Below, piece by piece: positions 28,790 through 37,289 of a stretch of DNA of 64,000 bases (within the stretch, counting starts at the first letter, position 1; each line of letters starts with the position of its first letter). This DNA is from CALMEC01 sp964434425 (GTDB taxonomy: Bacteria > Actinomycetota > Thermoleophilia > Miltoncostaeales > Miltoncostaeaceae): the NCBI GenBank assembly GCA_964434425.1, contig CAYSVH010000001.1:62001-126000 (forward strand), read 5' to 3'. Position numbers and translations under genes: made by a program. The notes under the pieces were generated by a model. It saw only the letters and a program-made list of their open reading frames with translations, was not told where the DNA came from and made no database searches.

Positions 28790-29380
28790 GTGTCCGACGT
28801 ACCGCAGGTGCGTGCATCCGATGCGGACCGCGAGGACGCGGTCACGCGCCTGCGCGCGGCGTGCGTCGAGGGTCGTCTCGACCTCGAGGAGTTCACGGAG
28901 CGGCTCGATCTCGCGTATCGGGCCGTCACCCGTGATGAACTCGTCATCCTGACGCGCGATTTGCGGGAGCCGATCCAGCCGCCCGGGCCGGGCCGGAGAT
29001 GGTTCGTCAGCCTGTTCGGCGGAAGCACCGTGAAGGGCCGTTGGACCGTCGGTCCCCACATGACGGTGGTCGACATCTTCGGTGGCACCACCCTTCACAT
29101 GGGGAGCGCCCTCGTCACCTCGGACGAGGTCCGCATCACGGTGTTCGCCATGTTCGGCGGTGCCGACGTCATCGTCCCCGAGGGCGCCGACGTTCACATG
29201 ACGGGCGGAGCCATCTTCGGTGGCAACGACTTCAACGTCCGGTCCCGGCCGGTTCCGGGCAGCCCGCGCATCATCGTGCGCGCGTTCACCCTCTTCGGTG
29301 GGACCGACGTGAAGGACCGTCCGCGTCGTTCTCTCCGTGAGGTTCTCGGCCTGGGACGCGGTTCCGAAACGTCAGGCTGA
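28790..29380 (+). CDS. DUF1707 / LiaF-like cell-envelope stress protein
   Basis: 196 residues, GTG start 7 bp after lpdA. The N-terminus (VRASDADREDAVTRLRAACV, then EGRLDLEEFTERLDLAYRAV) is a DUF1707 SHOCT-like domain. The rest is a beta-helix-like repeat: VVDIFGGTTLHMGS, ITVFAMFGGADVIVPEGADV, GGAIFGGNDFNVRS, FTLFGGTDVKDRP, as in the C-terminal domain of LiaF, a membrane-associated negative regulator of cell-wall antibiotic response in Firmicutes. No membrane helices are present here, so it is the soluble sensor/regulator type common in Actinobacteria. Confidence 0.8.
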   Translation: MSDVPQVRASDADREDAVTRLRAACVEGRLDLEEFTERLDLAYRAVTRDELVILTRDLREPIQPPGPGRRWFVSLFGGSTVKGRWTVGPHMTVVDIFGGTTLHMGSALVTSDEVRITVFAMFGGADVIVPEGADVHMTGGAIFGGNDFNVRSRPVPGSPRIIVRAFTLFGGTDVKDRPRRSLREVLGLGRGSETSG

Positions 29381-29389
29381 CGGAGTGGT

Positions 29390-29415
29390 GTGATTCCACG
29401 ATCTCGTGGAATCAC
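29390..29415. terminator. Bidirectional hairpin terminator
   Basis: A 12-bp perfect stem GTGATTCCACGA / TCGTGGAATCAC with loop TC between convergent genes ending at 29380 and 29418. Confidence 0.75.
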
Positions 29416-29417
29416 CC

Positions 29418-30104
29418 TCAGACCGGGATCGTCTCCGGCCGCCCGATGAGGCGTCCCGACAGCAGGTCGTCCACGTCGACCTCCTCCATCGACTCCAGCA
29501 CCAACGGAGTGTCGAGCACCACGCCGGGGGTCGAGGGGATGCCGATGACGCGCATGCCGGCGCGCATCGCCGCCGTCGCCCCGGGCATCGAGTCCTCGAA
29601 CGCCACAGCGTCTTGCGGATCCACGCCCAGCGCCGCACAGGCCGCCAGGTACATGTCGGGCTCGGGCTTGGCCGCGAGGCCGTCACCCGCGCAGCGGAAC
29701 GCCTCGAACACGTCGGGCAGCGTGCTGCGACCGATGGTGCGCCGGGTCTCCCGCTCGGCGTTGTTCGACGCCACGGCCATCGGGATGCGTCCGGCCAGGC
29801 GATCGAGCAGTTCGGGGACCCCGGGCAGGGGATCCACGCCGTGCTCGTCGACGGCGCGCCGGAACGCCACCAGGAGCTCGTCGGCGAAGCGCGGTGCCTC
29901 CTCCGGTGGGCGACCGCACCATTCGGCCAGGATGACGCCCGCGCGGGGGATGCTCGACCCGAGCATCCGGCGTTTCAGATCCATGGTGAACTCGGCGTCG
30001 TTGTCGGCACAGACGATCTCCTCGGCGATCGTCCAGCGCGTCTCGGTCTCGAGCAGCAGGCCGTCGCAGTCGAAGACGATGCCGGAGATGGGTGCGGCTG
30101 CCAT
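29418..30104 (-). CDS. HAD-superfamily phosphatase (beta-phosphoglucomutase-like)
   Basis: 228 residues. Motif I is GIVFDCDGLLLETE (nucleophile and acid Asp), the alpha-helical cap follows, motif II is AVASNNAE, motif III is the Lys region GLAAKPEPDMY and motif IV is VAFEDSMPGATAA. This is subfamily IA, like phosphoglycolate phosphatase or beta-phosphoglucomutase; the substrate is not evident. It is leaderless: TAGCCT (30112-30117) lies exactly 7 nt before the ATG, and the 16-bp TCAACCATC element overlaps it. Confidence 0.85.
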   Translation of the reverse strand: MAAAPISGIVFDCDGLLLETETRWTIAEEIVCADNDAEFTMDLKRRMLGSSIPRAGVILAEWCGRPPEEAPRFADELLVAFRRAVDEHGVDPLPGVPELLDRLAGRIPMAVASNNAERETRRTIGRSTLPDVFEAFRCAGDGLAAKPEPDMYLAACAALGVDPQDAVAFEDSMPGATAAMRAGMRVIGIPSTPGVVLDTPLVLESMEEVDVDDLLSGRLIGRPETIPV

Positions 30105-30111
30105 CTCCGAG

Positions 30112-30130
30112 AGGCTAGATGGTTGACTCC
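30112..30130 (-). promoter_or_regulatory. Promoter of HAD gene with TCAACCATC element
   Basis: On the minus strand GGAGTCAACCATCTAG (30115-30130) runs into -10 TAGCCT, then 7 nt to ATG. It matches the elements at 22910 and 56523 in 15 of 16 positions. Confidence 0.55.
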
Positions 30131-30190
30131 ACGGTCGGCCCCTGACGGACGTCCATCGTGACGTCCGCCGCCGCGTCGTCTCGACTGCCG

Positions 30191-30994
30191 TCAGGCGATG
30201 CGCGTGCCGCGGAGCTCGGGGTCCAGCTCAGGCCACGTGAGCTTCAGCGCCTCCAGGGTCTCGACCAGGATCTCGCTCACGACGAAGTTGCGGACCCACT
30301 TGCGGTCGGCCGGCACGACGTACCACGGAGCCCACGGTGTGGAGGTGCGCTCGAGCATATCCTCGAAGGCCTTCATGTACTCGGCCCACTGCTCGCGCTT
30401 TCGCAGGTCGTCGTGGTTGTACTTCCAGTTCTTGGTGGGGTCGTCCAACCGCTCCTGCAGCTGCACGGCCTGCTCGTCCCTGCTCAGGTTGAGCAGGAGC
30501 TTCACGATGATCGTGCCCTCGTCGGCGAGGTTCTTCTCGAACGCGTTGATCGCGTCGTAGCGCTTCTCCCACCGGCTCTTCGGCACGAGCTCGTCGACGC
30601 GGACGATCAGGACGTCCTCGTAGTGGGACCGGTTGAACACGGCGAACTCGCCCTTCGGCGGGCAGACGTGGTGGACGCGCCACAGGAAGTCGTGCGACAG
30701 CTCGCGCGACGTGGGCGCCTTGAAGGACGTCACGCGGACCGCCGACGGGTTGAGCGGGCCGATGCAGTGCTTGACCGTCCCGTCCTTCCCCGACGCGTCC
30801 ATTCCCTGGATGACCACGAGCACCGAATGGGAGCGGTTCGCCGCGAGGAGCGCGCCCAGCTCCGCCAGCCGTTCGCCCAGCGCCGCTGTCGCGGTACGCG
30901 TCTCATCCTTTCCGGGGAGGTCGAGCCTCGTCGCGGGGTCGAACTTCGCGAGCTTCACCTTCGCGCCGGGTTTCACGACGACGTCATCGTGCAC
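30191..30994 (-). CDS. ppk2: Polyphosphate kinase 2 family protein (second copy)
   Basis: 267 residues, GTG start with GAGGAGGATCC directly upstream. The core reads VLVVIQGMDASGKDGTVKHC (Walker A), VRVTSFKAPTSRELSHDFLW, then FAVFNRSHYEDVLIVRV in place of the DRSWYNR block, and LNLSRDEQAVQLQERLDDPT. This is the PPK2 subgroup often annotated as polyphosphate:nucleotide phosphotransferase (class III-like, AMP or ADP acceptor). It differs clearly from the 10282-11148 enzyme, so the two are not recent duplicates and may use different nucleotides. Confidence 0.92.
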   Translation of the reverse strand: MHDDVVVKPGAKVKLAKFDPATRLDLPGKDETRTATAALGERLAELGALLAANRSHSVLVVIQGMDASGKDGTVKHCIGPLNPSAVRVTSFKAPTSRELSHDFLWRVHHVCPPKGEFAVFNRSHYEDVLIVRVDELVPKSRWEKRYDAINAFEKNLADEGTIIVKLLLNLSRDEQAVQLQERLDDPTKNWKYNHDDLRKREQWAEYMKAFEDMLERTSTPWAPWYVVPADRKWVRNFVVSEILVETLEALKLTWPELDPELRGTRIA

Positions 30995-31023
30995 GGATCC
31001 TCCTCACATGGCGGGGGCCAACC

Positions 31024-31689
31024 CTACCGGTCGTCCCGCTCGCCTCCACGCCGGCGGCGGACGATGACGCCCACGACGGCGCCGACGATGACGACTCCCG
31101 CGGCACCGCCCGCGATGGCCGCGATCGGTGCACCGTTCCCGTCGTCGCCGTTCGCCGGGGCGGTCTCGGCGGTCCCCTCCTCGCCGGCCGATGCCGGAGC
31201 CGCCGGGAGGGTATGGGCAGGGGCGGGGGCGAGCACCGCGCCGTCGTCGCCGATCGTGACGACGGGTGCCGGGAACTCCGCGTCGGGCCCGCCGATCCAG
31301 CGCACGACCTGTCCGTCGTCGTAGGTCTGGGCGGCGGGGATGGTGTAGCTGCCGGCCGGAGGCGCGATCGCACGGAAGCTGTGTTCCACACGTCCCGTGC
31401 CGGTGATCCGCCCACCGCTCCAGGTGAGCACCGTGGCATCCCCGTCCCGCGAGCGCGCGACCCTCCATCCGCGGGCCGTGACCGGCCTCACCTGCTGGAA
31501 CTCGGCCGGGATGCGGAGCGCGACCCGCGCCGTCGCCGCGTCCGATCGTTCGTTCGGCACCCCGACCGTGAACACGGTGCGTGCGCCCGGTGATGTGGGC
31601 GGCGCGACGACATGTACGTGCGCGGACGCCGAGGAAGCCGGGACGAGGGCGGCTGCGATCACGGCGAGGAGGCGAAGCCAGGCGTTCAT
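31024..31689 (-). CDS. YcnI/DUF1775 secreted, membrane-anchored protein
   Basis: 221 residues. A signal peptide (LRLLAVIAAALVPASSASA) exposes an N-terminal His after cleavage (HVHVVAPPTSPGARTVFTVG), as in YcnI, where it contributes to a copper site. The domain has the family VPNERSDAATARVALRIP and LTWSGGRITGTGRVEHSF blocks. A linker rich in Ala/Pro/Glu leads to a C-terminal transmembrane helix (AIAGGAAGVVIVGAVVGVIV) and an Arg-rich tail. Usual partners (copC/copD, SCO1) are absent here, so a copper role is only inferred. Confidence 0.82.
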   Translation of the reverse strand: MNAWLRLLAVIAAALVPASSASAHVHVVAPPTSPGARTVFTVGVPNERSDAATARVALRIPAEFQQVRPVTARGWRVARSRDGDATVLTWSGGRITGTGRVEHSFRAIAPPAGSYTIPAAQTYDDGQVVRWIGGPDAEFPAPVVTIGDDGAVLAPAPAHTLPAAPASAGEEGTAETAPANGDDGNGAPIAAIAGGAAGVVIVGAVVGVIVRRRRGGERDDR

Positions 31690-31780
31690 CGGCCCATCGT
31701 GGCACAGCGCGGTGGGTGCGTTCGGCGCCGTCTGCGATACGGTGCGTTCGTCCTGTGTGAGGGTGGTGGTCGGGTGTCCG

Positions 31781-32992
31781 GTGGCGCGACGACCCCGCGA
31801 AGGGTGGTGCGTCCTGAGGATCCGGCTGGCCGTCTATACGACGATTCCCCGTGGGGACGTGGTGCACGCCATCTCGTTGGCGGAGGCGCTCGCGGAGATC
31901 GGCCACGACGTCGAGCTGTGGGCGCTCAGCCACCGGGGACAGGACTTCTTCCGCGCCGTCCGCGTCCCGACGTTCCTCGTGCCGACCACGCACATGGCGG
32001 GAGATCCCGTCTCCCGCTGGTTCCCCATCGGTGCGGAGGCTCTTGCCACCGCCATGGCCGACGCACCTCCGGTCGACATCGTGCACGCCGAGGATGCGCT
32101 CGCCGCACGGGCCCTGCTCCAGCTGCGCGAGAGCGGCCGGGTGAGCACCGTCGTTCGGACGATTCATCACGTGAACGCCTATACCGACGATGCACTTCTG
32201 GAGTTCCAGCGCGCATCGATCGTGGATGTCGACGCACGGATCTGCGTGTCGCGGCATTGGGCCGACCGCCTGGAACAGGAGTTCGGCGTCGGCTCCGACG
32301 TCGTCCGGAACGGGATCGATTACGGGCGATTCGCGGATCCCACGTTGTCGAAGGAGGATGCCCGTGCCCGTCTCGGCTGGGGCGATCGGCCGGTGGTTCT
32401 GGCGGTCGGTGGCATCGAACCGCGCAAGGGGAGCCGCCTCCTCATCGAGGCCTTCGGCCGCGCGCGAGGGCGGCTGGGGCCCGGCGCGCTCCTCGTGGTG
32501 GCTGGCAGGGGAGGGACGACCCCCGACGTCGACGAGTACCGCGATGCCTGGCACGCGGATGCCGAGCGGCTGGGGCTGGTCGTCCAGCACGGCGACGATC
32601 CGCCCGATGACCGAGCGGACGTGCTCCTCTTCGGCCGGGTCCCCGACGTGGAGATGCCCTCCCTCTACCGGGCCGCGGATGCCCTGGCCTTTCCGTCGAC
32701 GCGTGAGGGATTCGGGCTCGTGGTCCTCGAGGCGCTGGCGTCAGGTCTTCCCGCGGTCGTGTCCGACCTGCCGGTCCTGCGGGAGTACCTCCGCCATGGT
32801 CACGACTGCGTGATGGTTCCACCGGGTGACTCGGCGCCCTTCTCGGATGCCTTGGTCGGTGCCGTACGCGACGCGGAGCTCCGCGCGACTCTGCGTCGGG
32901 GCGGGCGCGAAACGGCACGTCGCTTCACGTGGGAGCGGTGCGCCCGCGACCACGAGGCCGTCTACCGGAGGGTTCTGACGGGCTCGGGATAG
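31781..32992 (+). CDS. GT4-family glycosyltransferase
   Basis: About 403 residues from GTG 31781; GTG 31757 is also possible and the start is uncertain. GT-B fold: an N-terminal acceptor domain (LAVYTTIPRGDVVHAISLAE, then ALAEIGHDVELWALSHRGQD), an inter-domain block VSRHWADRLEQEFGVGSDVV and a C-terminal NDP-sugar domain with VGGIEPRKGSRLLIEAFGRA and the ExxxxxxxE signature in FPSTREGFGLVVLEALASGL. These retaining enzymes build lipids or surface glycans. Cytoplasmic. The 3' end overlaps the convergent TVP38 gene by 31 bp, so no terminator separates them. Confidence 0.88.
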   Translation: MARRPREGWCVLRIRLAVYTTIPRGDVVHAISLAEALAEIGHDVELWALSHRGQDFFRAVRVPTFLVPTTHMAGDPVSRWFPIGAEALATAMADAPPVDIVHAEDALAARALLQLRESGRVSTVVRTIHHVNAYTDDALLEFQRASIVDVDARICVSRHWADRLEQEFGVGSDVVRNGIDYGRFADPTLSKEDARARLGWGDRPVVLAVGGIEPRKGSRLLIEAFGRARGRLGPGALLVVAGRGGTTPDVDEYRDAWHADAERLGLVVQHGDDPPDDRADVLLFGRVPDVEMPSLYRAADALAFPSTREGFGLVVLEALASGLPAVVSDLPVLREYLRHGHDCVMVPPGDSAPFSDALVGAVRDAELRATLRRGGRETARRFTWERCARDHEAVYRRVLTGSG

Positions 32993-33855
32993 GCGGTGGG
33001 CACGGCGGGCCGGGGGATGACCCAGGCTGCCAGGGGTGACACGATCGGTACGTGGAGACCGGCCGCGCGGGCGCCGCGCCGGGATCGGACGTGCGCGGCT
33101 CCCACGGACGGACCGGGCGACGCCGATCCGGTGGCGACCGGTGCCGTCGGGCCGTCCGAACCCGCAAGCGTCCTCAGTCGTGACACGGTCCAGTGGACTC
33201 CCGCGACCGCCAGGCCGACGACGGGCATCACGGCGAGGCCGACCCAGAGCGGGACGGCGAGATGGGCACCGACCAGGGCGTACGCGACGGCGTGGGGCAG
33301 CGATCCGATGGCGGTTCCCGCGACGAAGGTGGAGAAGCGGAGGCGGGTGAGCCCGCCCATGTACGAGAAGGCGTCGAACGGCATTCCCGGGAGGAGTCGC
33401 GCGATCACGATGGCGGGAAGCCCGTGCTTCTCGAGCGTTCGATTCGCGGCCTCCAGGGTGCGGGACCTGCGGCACATGCGCTCCGCGAAACGACGACCGA
33501 CGGTGCGGGCGATCGCGAAACATGCCGCGGCCGCGGCGATCCCGCCGACCCAGGTGACGATGGTGCCCCAGAACGTGCCGAAGACCACCCCGTTCACGAA
33601 CGGGATCACGAAGCCCGGGATGGGGGCGATGACGCCCTGGACGACGTTGAGGCCGATCGACGCGAACGGTGCGAACGGCCCGAGCTCGGTGAGAGCGGCG
33701 CGGACGTCGTCCGGGCCCGCGGTGAGGAGGGCGACGGCTCCGCTCAGCGGACCGGCGATCCAGAGGAGGGTGAGCAGGGCGACGGCAACGGCCGCCGTGA
33801 CCGTGGGGACCACGGACGGACGACGAACCCAGGTTGCCGGAAGGATCTGCAGCAT
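32962..33855 (-). CDS. TVP38/TMEM64 (VTT-domain) membrane protein
   Basis: 297 residues from ATG 33855. Several transmembrane helices surround a VTT domain: NVVQGVIAPIPGFVIPFVNG, VVFGTFWGTIVTWVGGIAAA, then RLLPGMPFDAFSYMGGLTRL and FVAGTAIGSLPHAVAYALVG, matching the family G-x-x-P blocks. Members are membrane proteins of the DedA/TMEM41/VMP1 superfamily linked to lipid scrambling. The last 80 residues are a disordered Gly/Pro/Arg tail, and the final 10 codons overlap the GT4 gene on the other strand. Confidence 0.85.
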   Translation of the reverse strand: MLQILPATWVRRPSVVPTVTAAVAVALLTLLWIAGPLSGAVALLTAGPDDVRAALTELGPFAPFASIGLNVVQGVIAPIPGFVIPFVNGVVFGTFWGTIVTWVGGIAAAAACFAIARTVGRRFAERMCRRSRTLEAANRTLEKHGLPAIVIARLLPGMPFDAFSYMGGLTRLRFSTFVAGTAIGSLPHAVAYALVGAHLAVPLWVGLAVMPVVGLAVAGVHWTVSRLRTLAGSDGPTAPVATGSASPGPSVGAAHVRSRRGARAAGLHVPIVSPLAAWVIPRPAVPTAYPEPVRTLR

Positions 33856-34087
33856 GATCCCTGTATCGGCAAACGGGAGTGATTCTTCAAGCGGCCCGGC
33901 CGGTGGCGTCGCCCGCGGTCCGGGCGTCGGACGTGGCCGGGACGGCTCGCTCTCATCGGCCGTCCGGGAGGGGTGAGGCGGAGTCCCGTCGCGGGCGTCC
34001 GGTTCCTGGCGACCCACGCTCGGAAGGACAAGCCGCCCGAGGGGCCGGCCAGACCCCGGGGCAGGTGGAGATCCTGTCCGGGCCGGT

Positions 34088-34118
34088 GCCGTCGGCGGAC
34101 ACCGCGTCCGCCGACGGC
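34088..34118 (-). terminator. Hairpin terminator after the zinc-ribbon gene
   Basis: A 13-bp perfect stem (core GTCGGCGGAC / GTCCGCCGAC) with loop ACCGC, starting 4 nt beyond the stop at 34122. The remaining bases 33856-34087 show no gene. Confidence 0.72.
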
Positions 34119-34121
34119 GGG

Positions 34122-34343
34122 CTACACCTCGTCCTCGGTCTCATCGGGAGGGGGTGAGGCGGAGTCCTGCGTCGGCTCCCAGCCGCTCGTCAGGGCGCGT
34201 CTGCGGCAGAGCGCGCAGACGGACCGGCGGTACTGGCGCCGCCCGCGATTGTCCATCACGTGGTAGGTCTCTCCCGCGAGCATGCGGCGACCGCAGATCT
34301 CGCAGGTCCGTCCCTCGGTGTTTCGCCGGATCATCCTCATCAT
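34122..34343 (-). CDS. Small zinc-ribbon protein
   Basis: 73 residues from ATG 34343 (or 34340). Two CxxC knuckles, RTCEICGRRMLAGETYHV and SVCALCRRRAL, are separated by an Arg-rich linker, giving a treble-clef or zinc-ribbon-like fold that may bind nucleic acid or protein. The C-terminus is acidic (PPPDETEDEV). TACTCT 9 nt upstream indicates a near-leaderless message. It is divergent from the coiled-coil membrane protein at 34466. Confidence 0.65.
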   Translation of the reverse strand: MMRMIRRNTEGRTCEICGRRMLAGETYHVMDNRGRRQYRRSVCALCRRRALTSGWEPTQDSASPPPDETEDEV

Positions 34344-34452
34344 GGCCGGTCCAGAGTAACCGTCGCGGCCCTCCTCGGGGAACGACCGGAGGTGTGGGTG
34401 TTCGGTCTGAACGGCATGTTGCGGATCGGCGTCGACGAACGGGCGATGGCGG

Positions 34453-34468
34453 TAGCATGCGGGTCGTG
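34453..34468 (+). promoter_or_regulatory. Leaderless promoter that moves the start to GTG 34466
   Basis: TAGCAT (34453-34458) then exactly 7 nt and GTG. The in-frame ATG at 34457 overlaps the -10 itself and cannot be in the transcript, so GTG 34466 is the start. Confidence 0.6.
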
Positions 34469-34798
34469 ACCTGGATCGGCGACCACCTCGTACTGCTCTC
34501 CGCCATCGCACTCGCCGTGCTGGTCGCCATCGGCCTGACCCTGCTCGTCGTACGGGCGCTCGGTCTTCTGCGGACCGTGAAGTCGAGCACGTCGACCGTC
34601 GATCCGCACGTGGCCACGCTCAGCCAGAGCATCGGCCAGGCCGAGGCGCGGGTGGGCGGCCTCGCGGAGGGGCAGGAGGAGCTCGTCGGGACCATCGATC
34701 GGGTGAGGATCCAGGCGGAGGAGCTCGGTCGGCTCGTGACGGCGGCGAGCGCCGCGATGAAGGTGCTGCGTGCCCCGCTCAAGTACTTCGGGCGGTAG
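34466..34798 (+). CDS. Small membrane-anchored coiled-coil protein
   Basis: 110 residues. One N-terminal transmembrane helix (LVLLSAIALAVLVAIGLTLL) followed by a helical region (LSQSIGQAEARVGGLAEGQE, then ELVGTIDRVRIQAEELGRLV) resembling the DUF948-type membrane coiled-coil proteins of actinobacteria and ending LKYFGR. Role unknown. It ends 35 nt before a GC hairpin. Confidence 0.6.
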   Translation: MTWIGDHLVLLSAIALAVLVAIGLTLLVVRALGLLRTVKSSTSTVDPHVATLSQSIGQAEARVGGLAEGQEELVGTIDRVRIQAEELGRLVTAASAAMKVLRAPLKYFGR

Positions 34799-34833
34799 GG
34801 ATGCCCCGCGTCCCGTGCCGCCCGCGACCCGGC

Positions 34834-34850
34834 GCCCCCGTCGTGGGGGC
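34834..34850 (+). terminator. Short GC hairpin
   Basis: GCCCCC-GTCGT-GGGGGC, 6-bp stem, 35 nt after the coiled-coil gene and before ppx. Confidence 0.5.
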
Positions 34851-34895
34851 TCAGCACCCGCGGTGCGGTGACGCGACGAGCGAAGCGCGACGCTG

Positions 34896-35804
34896 ATGAA
34901 GGTCGCCGTGGTCGACATCGGCTCCAACTCGCTCCGGCTCTTCCTGTGCACCGGCCTGGTCGCGGGAGCGCCGGAGGGCGAACGGATGACGACGGTGACC
35001 GCGCTGCGGCGCGGGGCCGCGGACGACGGGACGGTGACGGACGCGGCACTGGAACGGCTCGACGCCTGCCTGCGCGACTACGGTGCACGCCTGCGTGCCT
35101 TCGCGCCGGATGCGATCGCGGCGGTCGGAACGAGCGCGGTGCGTGACGCGCCCAACCGTGGCGAGGTCGTTCGGCGCGTCCGCGAGAACCTCGGGACGGA
35201 TCTCGTCGTGTTGACGGGACCCCAGGAGGCCGAGATGTCGTACACGGGCGCACGACTTGCCGCGCCGGGTGACGAGGACATCTTCGTGGTCGACATCGGC
35301 GGTGGATCCACCGAGATCGTCCGCGGCGATCTCGCCGGTCCCCGGACCGCGGTCAGCCTCGACATCGGCTCGGTGCGGTGCACGGACACCCATCTGAACG
35401 CCGATCCGCCCACCCGCGAGGATCGCGCCCGGCTCGTCGCGGCCGCGGCGGACACCGCCGGGGCCGTGTTCGATGCGGTGGGACGCGGGATCCCGATGAT
35501 CGGGGTGGCGGGGACGATCACGACGCTCGCCGCGATCGCCATCGGCGAGTACGATCGGAACCGCGTGCACGGCGCGCGGATCACCCGCGCGGCGGTCGAG
35601 GAGATGATCGTCCGCCTGGGAGACATGCCTCTCGCCGAACGACGTGCCGTGCCGGGACTCCATCCGGACCGTGCGCCGGCCGTCGTCGCCGGCGCGTGCA
35701 TCGCGGCGGGCGTGATGGACGCCGCCGGCGCCGATCACCTCACGGTCAGTGAGCGCGACCTGCTGGACGGGGTGGCGCTTCGTCTCACACCTCTCACCCG
35801 GTAG
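34896..35804 (+). CDS. ppx: Exopolyphosphatase / guanosine pentaphosphate phosphatase (Ppx/GppA)
   Basis: 302 residues, the short actinobacterial form without the C-terminal HD domain. ASKHA-fold phosphate loops: VAVVDIGSNSLRLFLC, DIFVVDIGGGSTEIV, and the LDIGSVRCT and GVAGTITTLAAI blocks with the catalytic Glu in GPQEAEMSYTG. It removes terminal phosphate from polyphosphate and may act on pppGpp. No clear Shine-Dalgarno precedes ATG 34896. With two PPK2 genes in the window, a polyphosphate cycle is likely. Confidence 0.93.
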   Translation: MKVAVVDIGSNSLRLFLCTGLVAGAPEGERMTTVTALRRGAADDGTVTDAALERLDACLRDYGARLRAFAPDAIAAVGTSAVRDAPNRGEVVRRVRENLGTDLVVLTGPQEAEMSYTGARLAAPGDEDIFVVDIGGGSTEIVRGDLAGPRTAVSLDIGSVRCTDTHLNADPPTREDRARLVAAAADTAGAVFDAVGRGIPMIGVAGTITTLAAIAIGEYDRNRVHGARITRAAVEEMIVRLGDMPLAERRAVPGLHPDRAPAVVAGACIAAGVMDAAGADHLTVSERDLLDGVALRLTPLTR

Positions 35805-35814
35805 GATCCCGGCC

Positions 35815-36099
35815 ATGGCCGACGAGTCGACGCCGAAGATCAACGGGAGCACGTCCGGCACGGCATCGGATGCCGATGCCGTCAACGTGGTCGCAGGACT
35901 CGCCGAGGCCGTTCGTGGCATCACGAACCCCCACGAGGAGCGACGGATGATCTTCGCCAAGGGCGAGAACTACCGTCACATCCGGCATGCCGAGATCATG
36001 GAGCGCTGGCCCGTCATCGCCGAGCCCTGGGCGCGCCGGATCGAGATGCGCCGCGTCGCCGTCGATCGCACGCCCGGCGCGGCGACGTTCGGGCGATAG
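35815..36099 (+). CDS. Hypothetical 94-residue protein
   Basis: ATG 35815 with TAGGAT (35802-35807) exactly 7 nt upstream: leaderless. An N-terminal Ser/Thr/Asp-rich segment precedes EERRMIFAKGENYRHIRHAE and IMERWPVIAEPWARRIEMRR, a charged helical region. No family is recognised. Starts 10 bp after ppx but has its own promoter. Confidence 0.55.
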   Translation: MADESTPKINGSTSGTASDADAVNVVAGLAEAVRGITNPHEERRMIFAKGENYRHIRHAEIMERWPVIAEPWARRIEMRRVAVDRTPGAATFGR

Positions 36100-36205
36100 C
36101 GCCCGTGCGCCCGGCCCGAGGATCCGTCGAGGGGGCGGTGAACGGACTCCCGACGCGACACCGCGGGAGCGGCGTCGTCGTCCGATTAGCCTGATCGTCC
36201 ACCCG

Positions 36206-36287
36206 GCCGGAGTGGCGGAACTGGTAGACGCGGGGGACTTAAACTCCCCTCCCCTCGGGGGTCCGGGTTCGATTCCCGGCTCCGGCA
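36206..36287 (+). tRNA. tRNA-Leu (anticodon UAA)
   Basis: Acceptor arms GCCGGAG (36206-36212) and CTCCGGC (36280-36286), D arm with AACTGGTAGACGC, anticodon loop CTTAAAC giving UAA, a long variable arm (TCCCCTCGGGGG region) as in class II tRNAs, and T arm GGGTTCGATTCCC. The 3' CCA is not encoded. TAGCCT at 36187-36192 is a likely -10, and GGGGC-ATC-GCCCC at 36301-36313 a weak terminator. Confidence 0.96.
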
Positions 36288-36407
36288 TCATCACGCGCTT
36301 GGGGCATCGCCCCCGCATTCGGCGACGGGTCGGGATGATCGCTGTGACACGTTTCACCTGATGGGTGGAGCGTGGATCGTGGGTACGTATAGTCGCCCCT
36401 GGTCCCC

Positions 36408-37289
36408 ATGATCGATGTCCGCGATCTCACGCGTCGATTCGGCGATCTCACCGCCGTGGACGACGTCTCGTTCAGCGTCACCGACGGTGCCATCACCGGA
36501 TTCGTCGGTGGCAACGGTGCCGGGAAGACGACCACCATGCGCATGATCATGGGTCTCCTCACCGTCGATGCCGGAGAGGTCCTGTGGGACGGGGCTCCGA
36601 TCACCACCGACCAGCGGCGGTCCATCGGCTACATGCCGGAGGAGCGCGGTCTCTACCCGAAGCAGTCGATCCTCGAACAGCTCGTGTACTTCGGTGTCCT
36701 CTCGGGCATGTCGTCCGGTGACGCCGAGCGGAACGTCATGGAGTACCTCGAGCGGTTCGGGCTGGCCGAGCGCGCGACCGAACGCGTCGAGAAGCTCAGC
36801 CTGGGCAACCAGCAGCGGGTGCAGATCATCGCGGCGCTCGTGCACCGGCCCCGAGCGCTTGTCCTGGACGAGCCCTTCTCCGGGCTCGACCCGGTCGCCG
36901 TGGACCACATGGTGGAACTCCTGCGTGAGCAGACCGCACGTGGTGTCCCCGTCCTCTTCTCCAGCCACCAGCTCGACCTGGTCGAGCGTCTTTCCGACCG
37001 CGTGGTCATCCTGGCGAGGGGGCGGGTCGTCGCCGACGGTGCGGTCATGGCCCTGCGAGAGCGCGGCGGGATCCGGCATCGGGTCGTCACCGACGCCGAC
37101 GTCGCATGGCTGGCGGGGTCCCCGGATGTGGCCGCATTCACCCCGACCGAGGACGGCGCTCTCGTCGTGCTGACCGACGACGCCGCGGATCAGCGGCTCC
37201 TGGCCGAGGCGCTGACGCATGGCCCGGTGCGGCAGTTCGTCCGGGTCGTCCCCAATCTGACCGAGATCTACCGTGAGGTGTCGGGATGA
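36408..37289 (+). CDS. ABC exporter ATP-binding protein (NatA-like)
   Basis: 293 residues. Walker A GGNGAGKTTTMRMI, Q-loop region GYMPEERGLYPKQS, signature LSLGNQQRVQIIAAL, Walker B ALVLDEPFSGLDPVAVD and H-loop SSHQLDLVERL. The LSLGNQQ form and a C-terminal extension of about 70 residues are typical of ABC-2 drug/Na+ exporters (NatA, ABCA-like). TATAGT at 36388-36393 is a likely -10. The stop overlaps the permease start (ATGA). Confidence 0.92.
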   Translation: MIDVRDLTRRFGDLTAVDDVSFSVTDGAITGFVGGNGAGKTTTMRMIMGLLTVDAGEVLWDGAPITTDQRRSIGYMPEERGLYPKQSILEQLVYFGVLSGMSSGDAERNVMEYLERFGLAERATERVEKLSLGNQQRVQIIAALVHRPRALVLDEPFSGLDPVAVDHMVELLREQTARGVPVLFSSHQLDLVERLSDRVVILARGRVVADGAVMALRERGGIRHRVVTDADVAWLAGSPDVAAFTPTEDGALVVLTDDAADQRLLAEALTHGPVRQFVRVVPNLTEIYREVSG

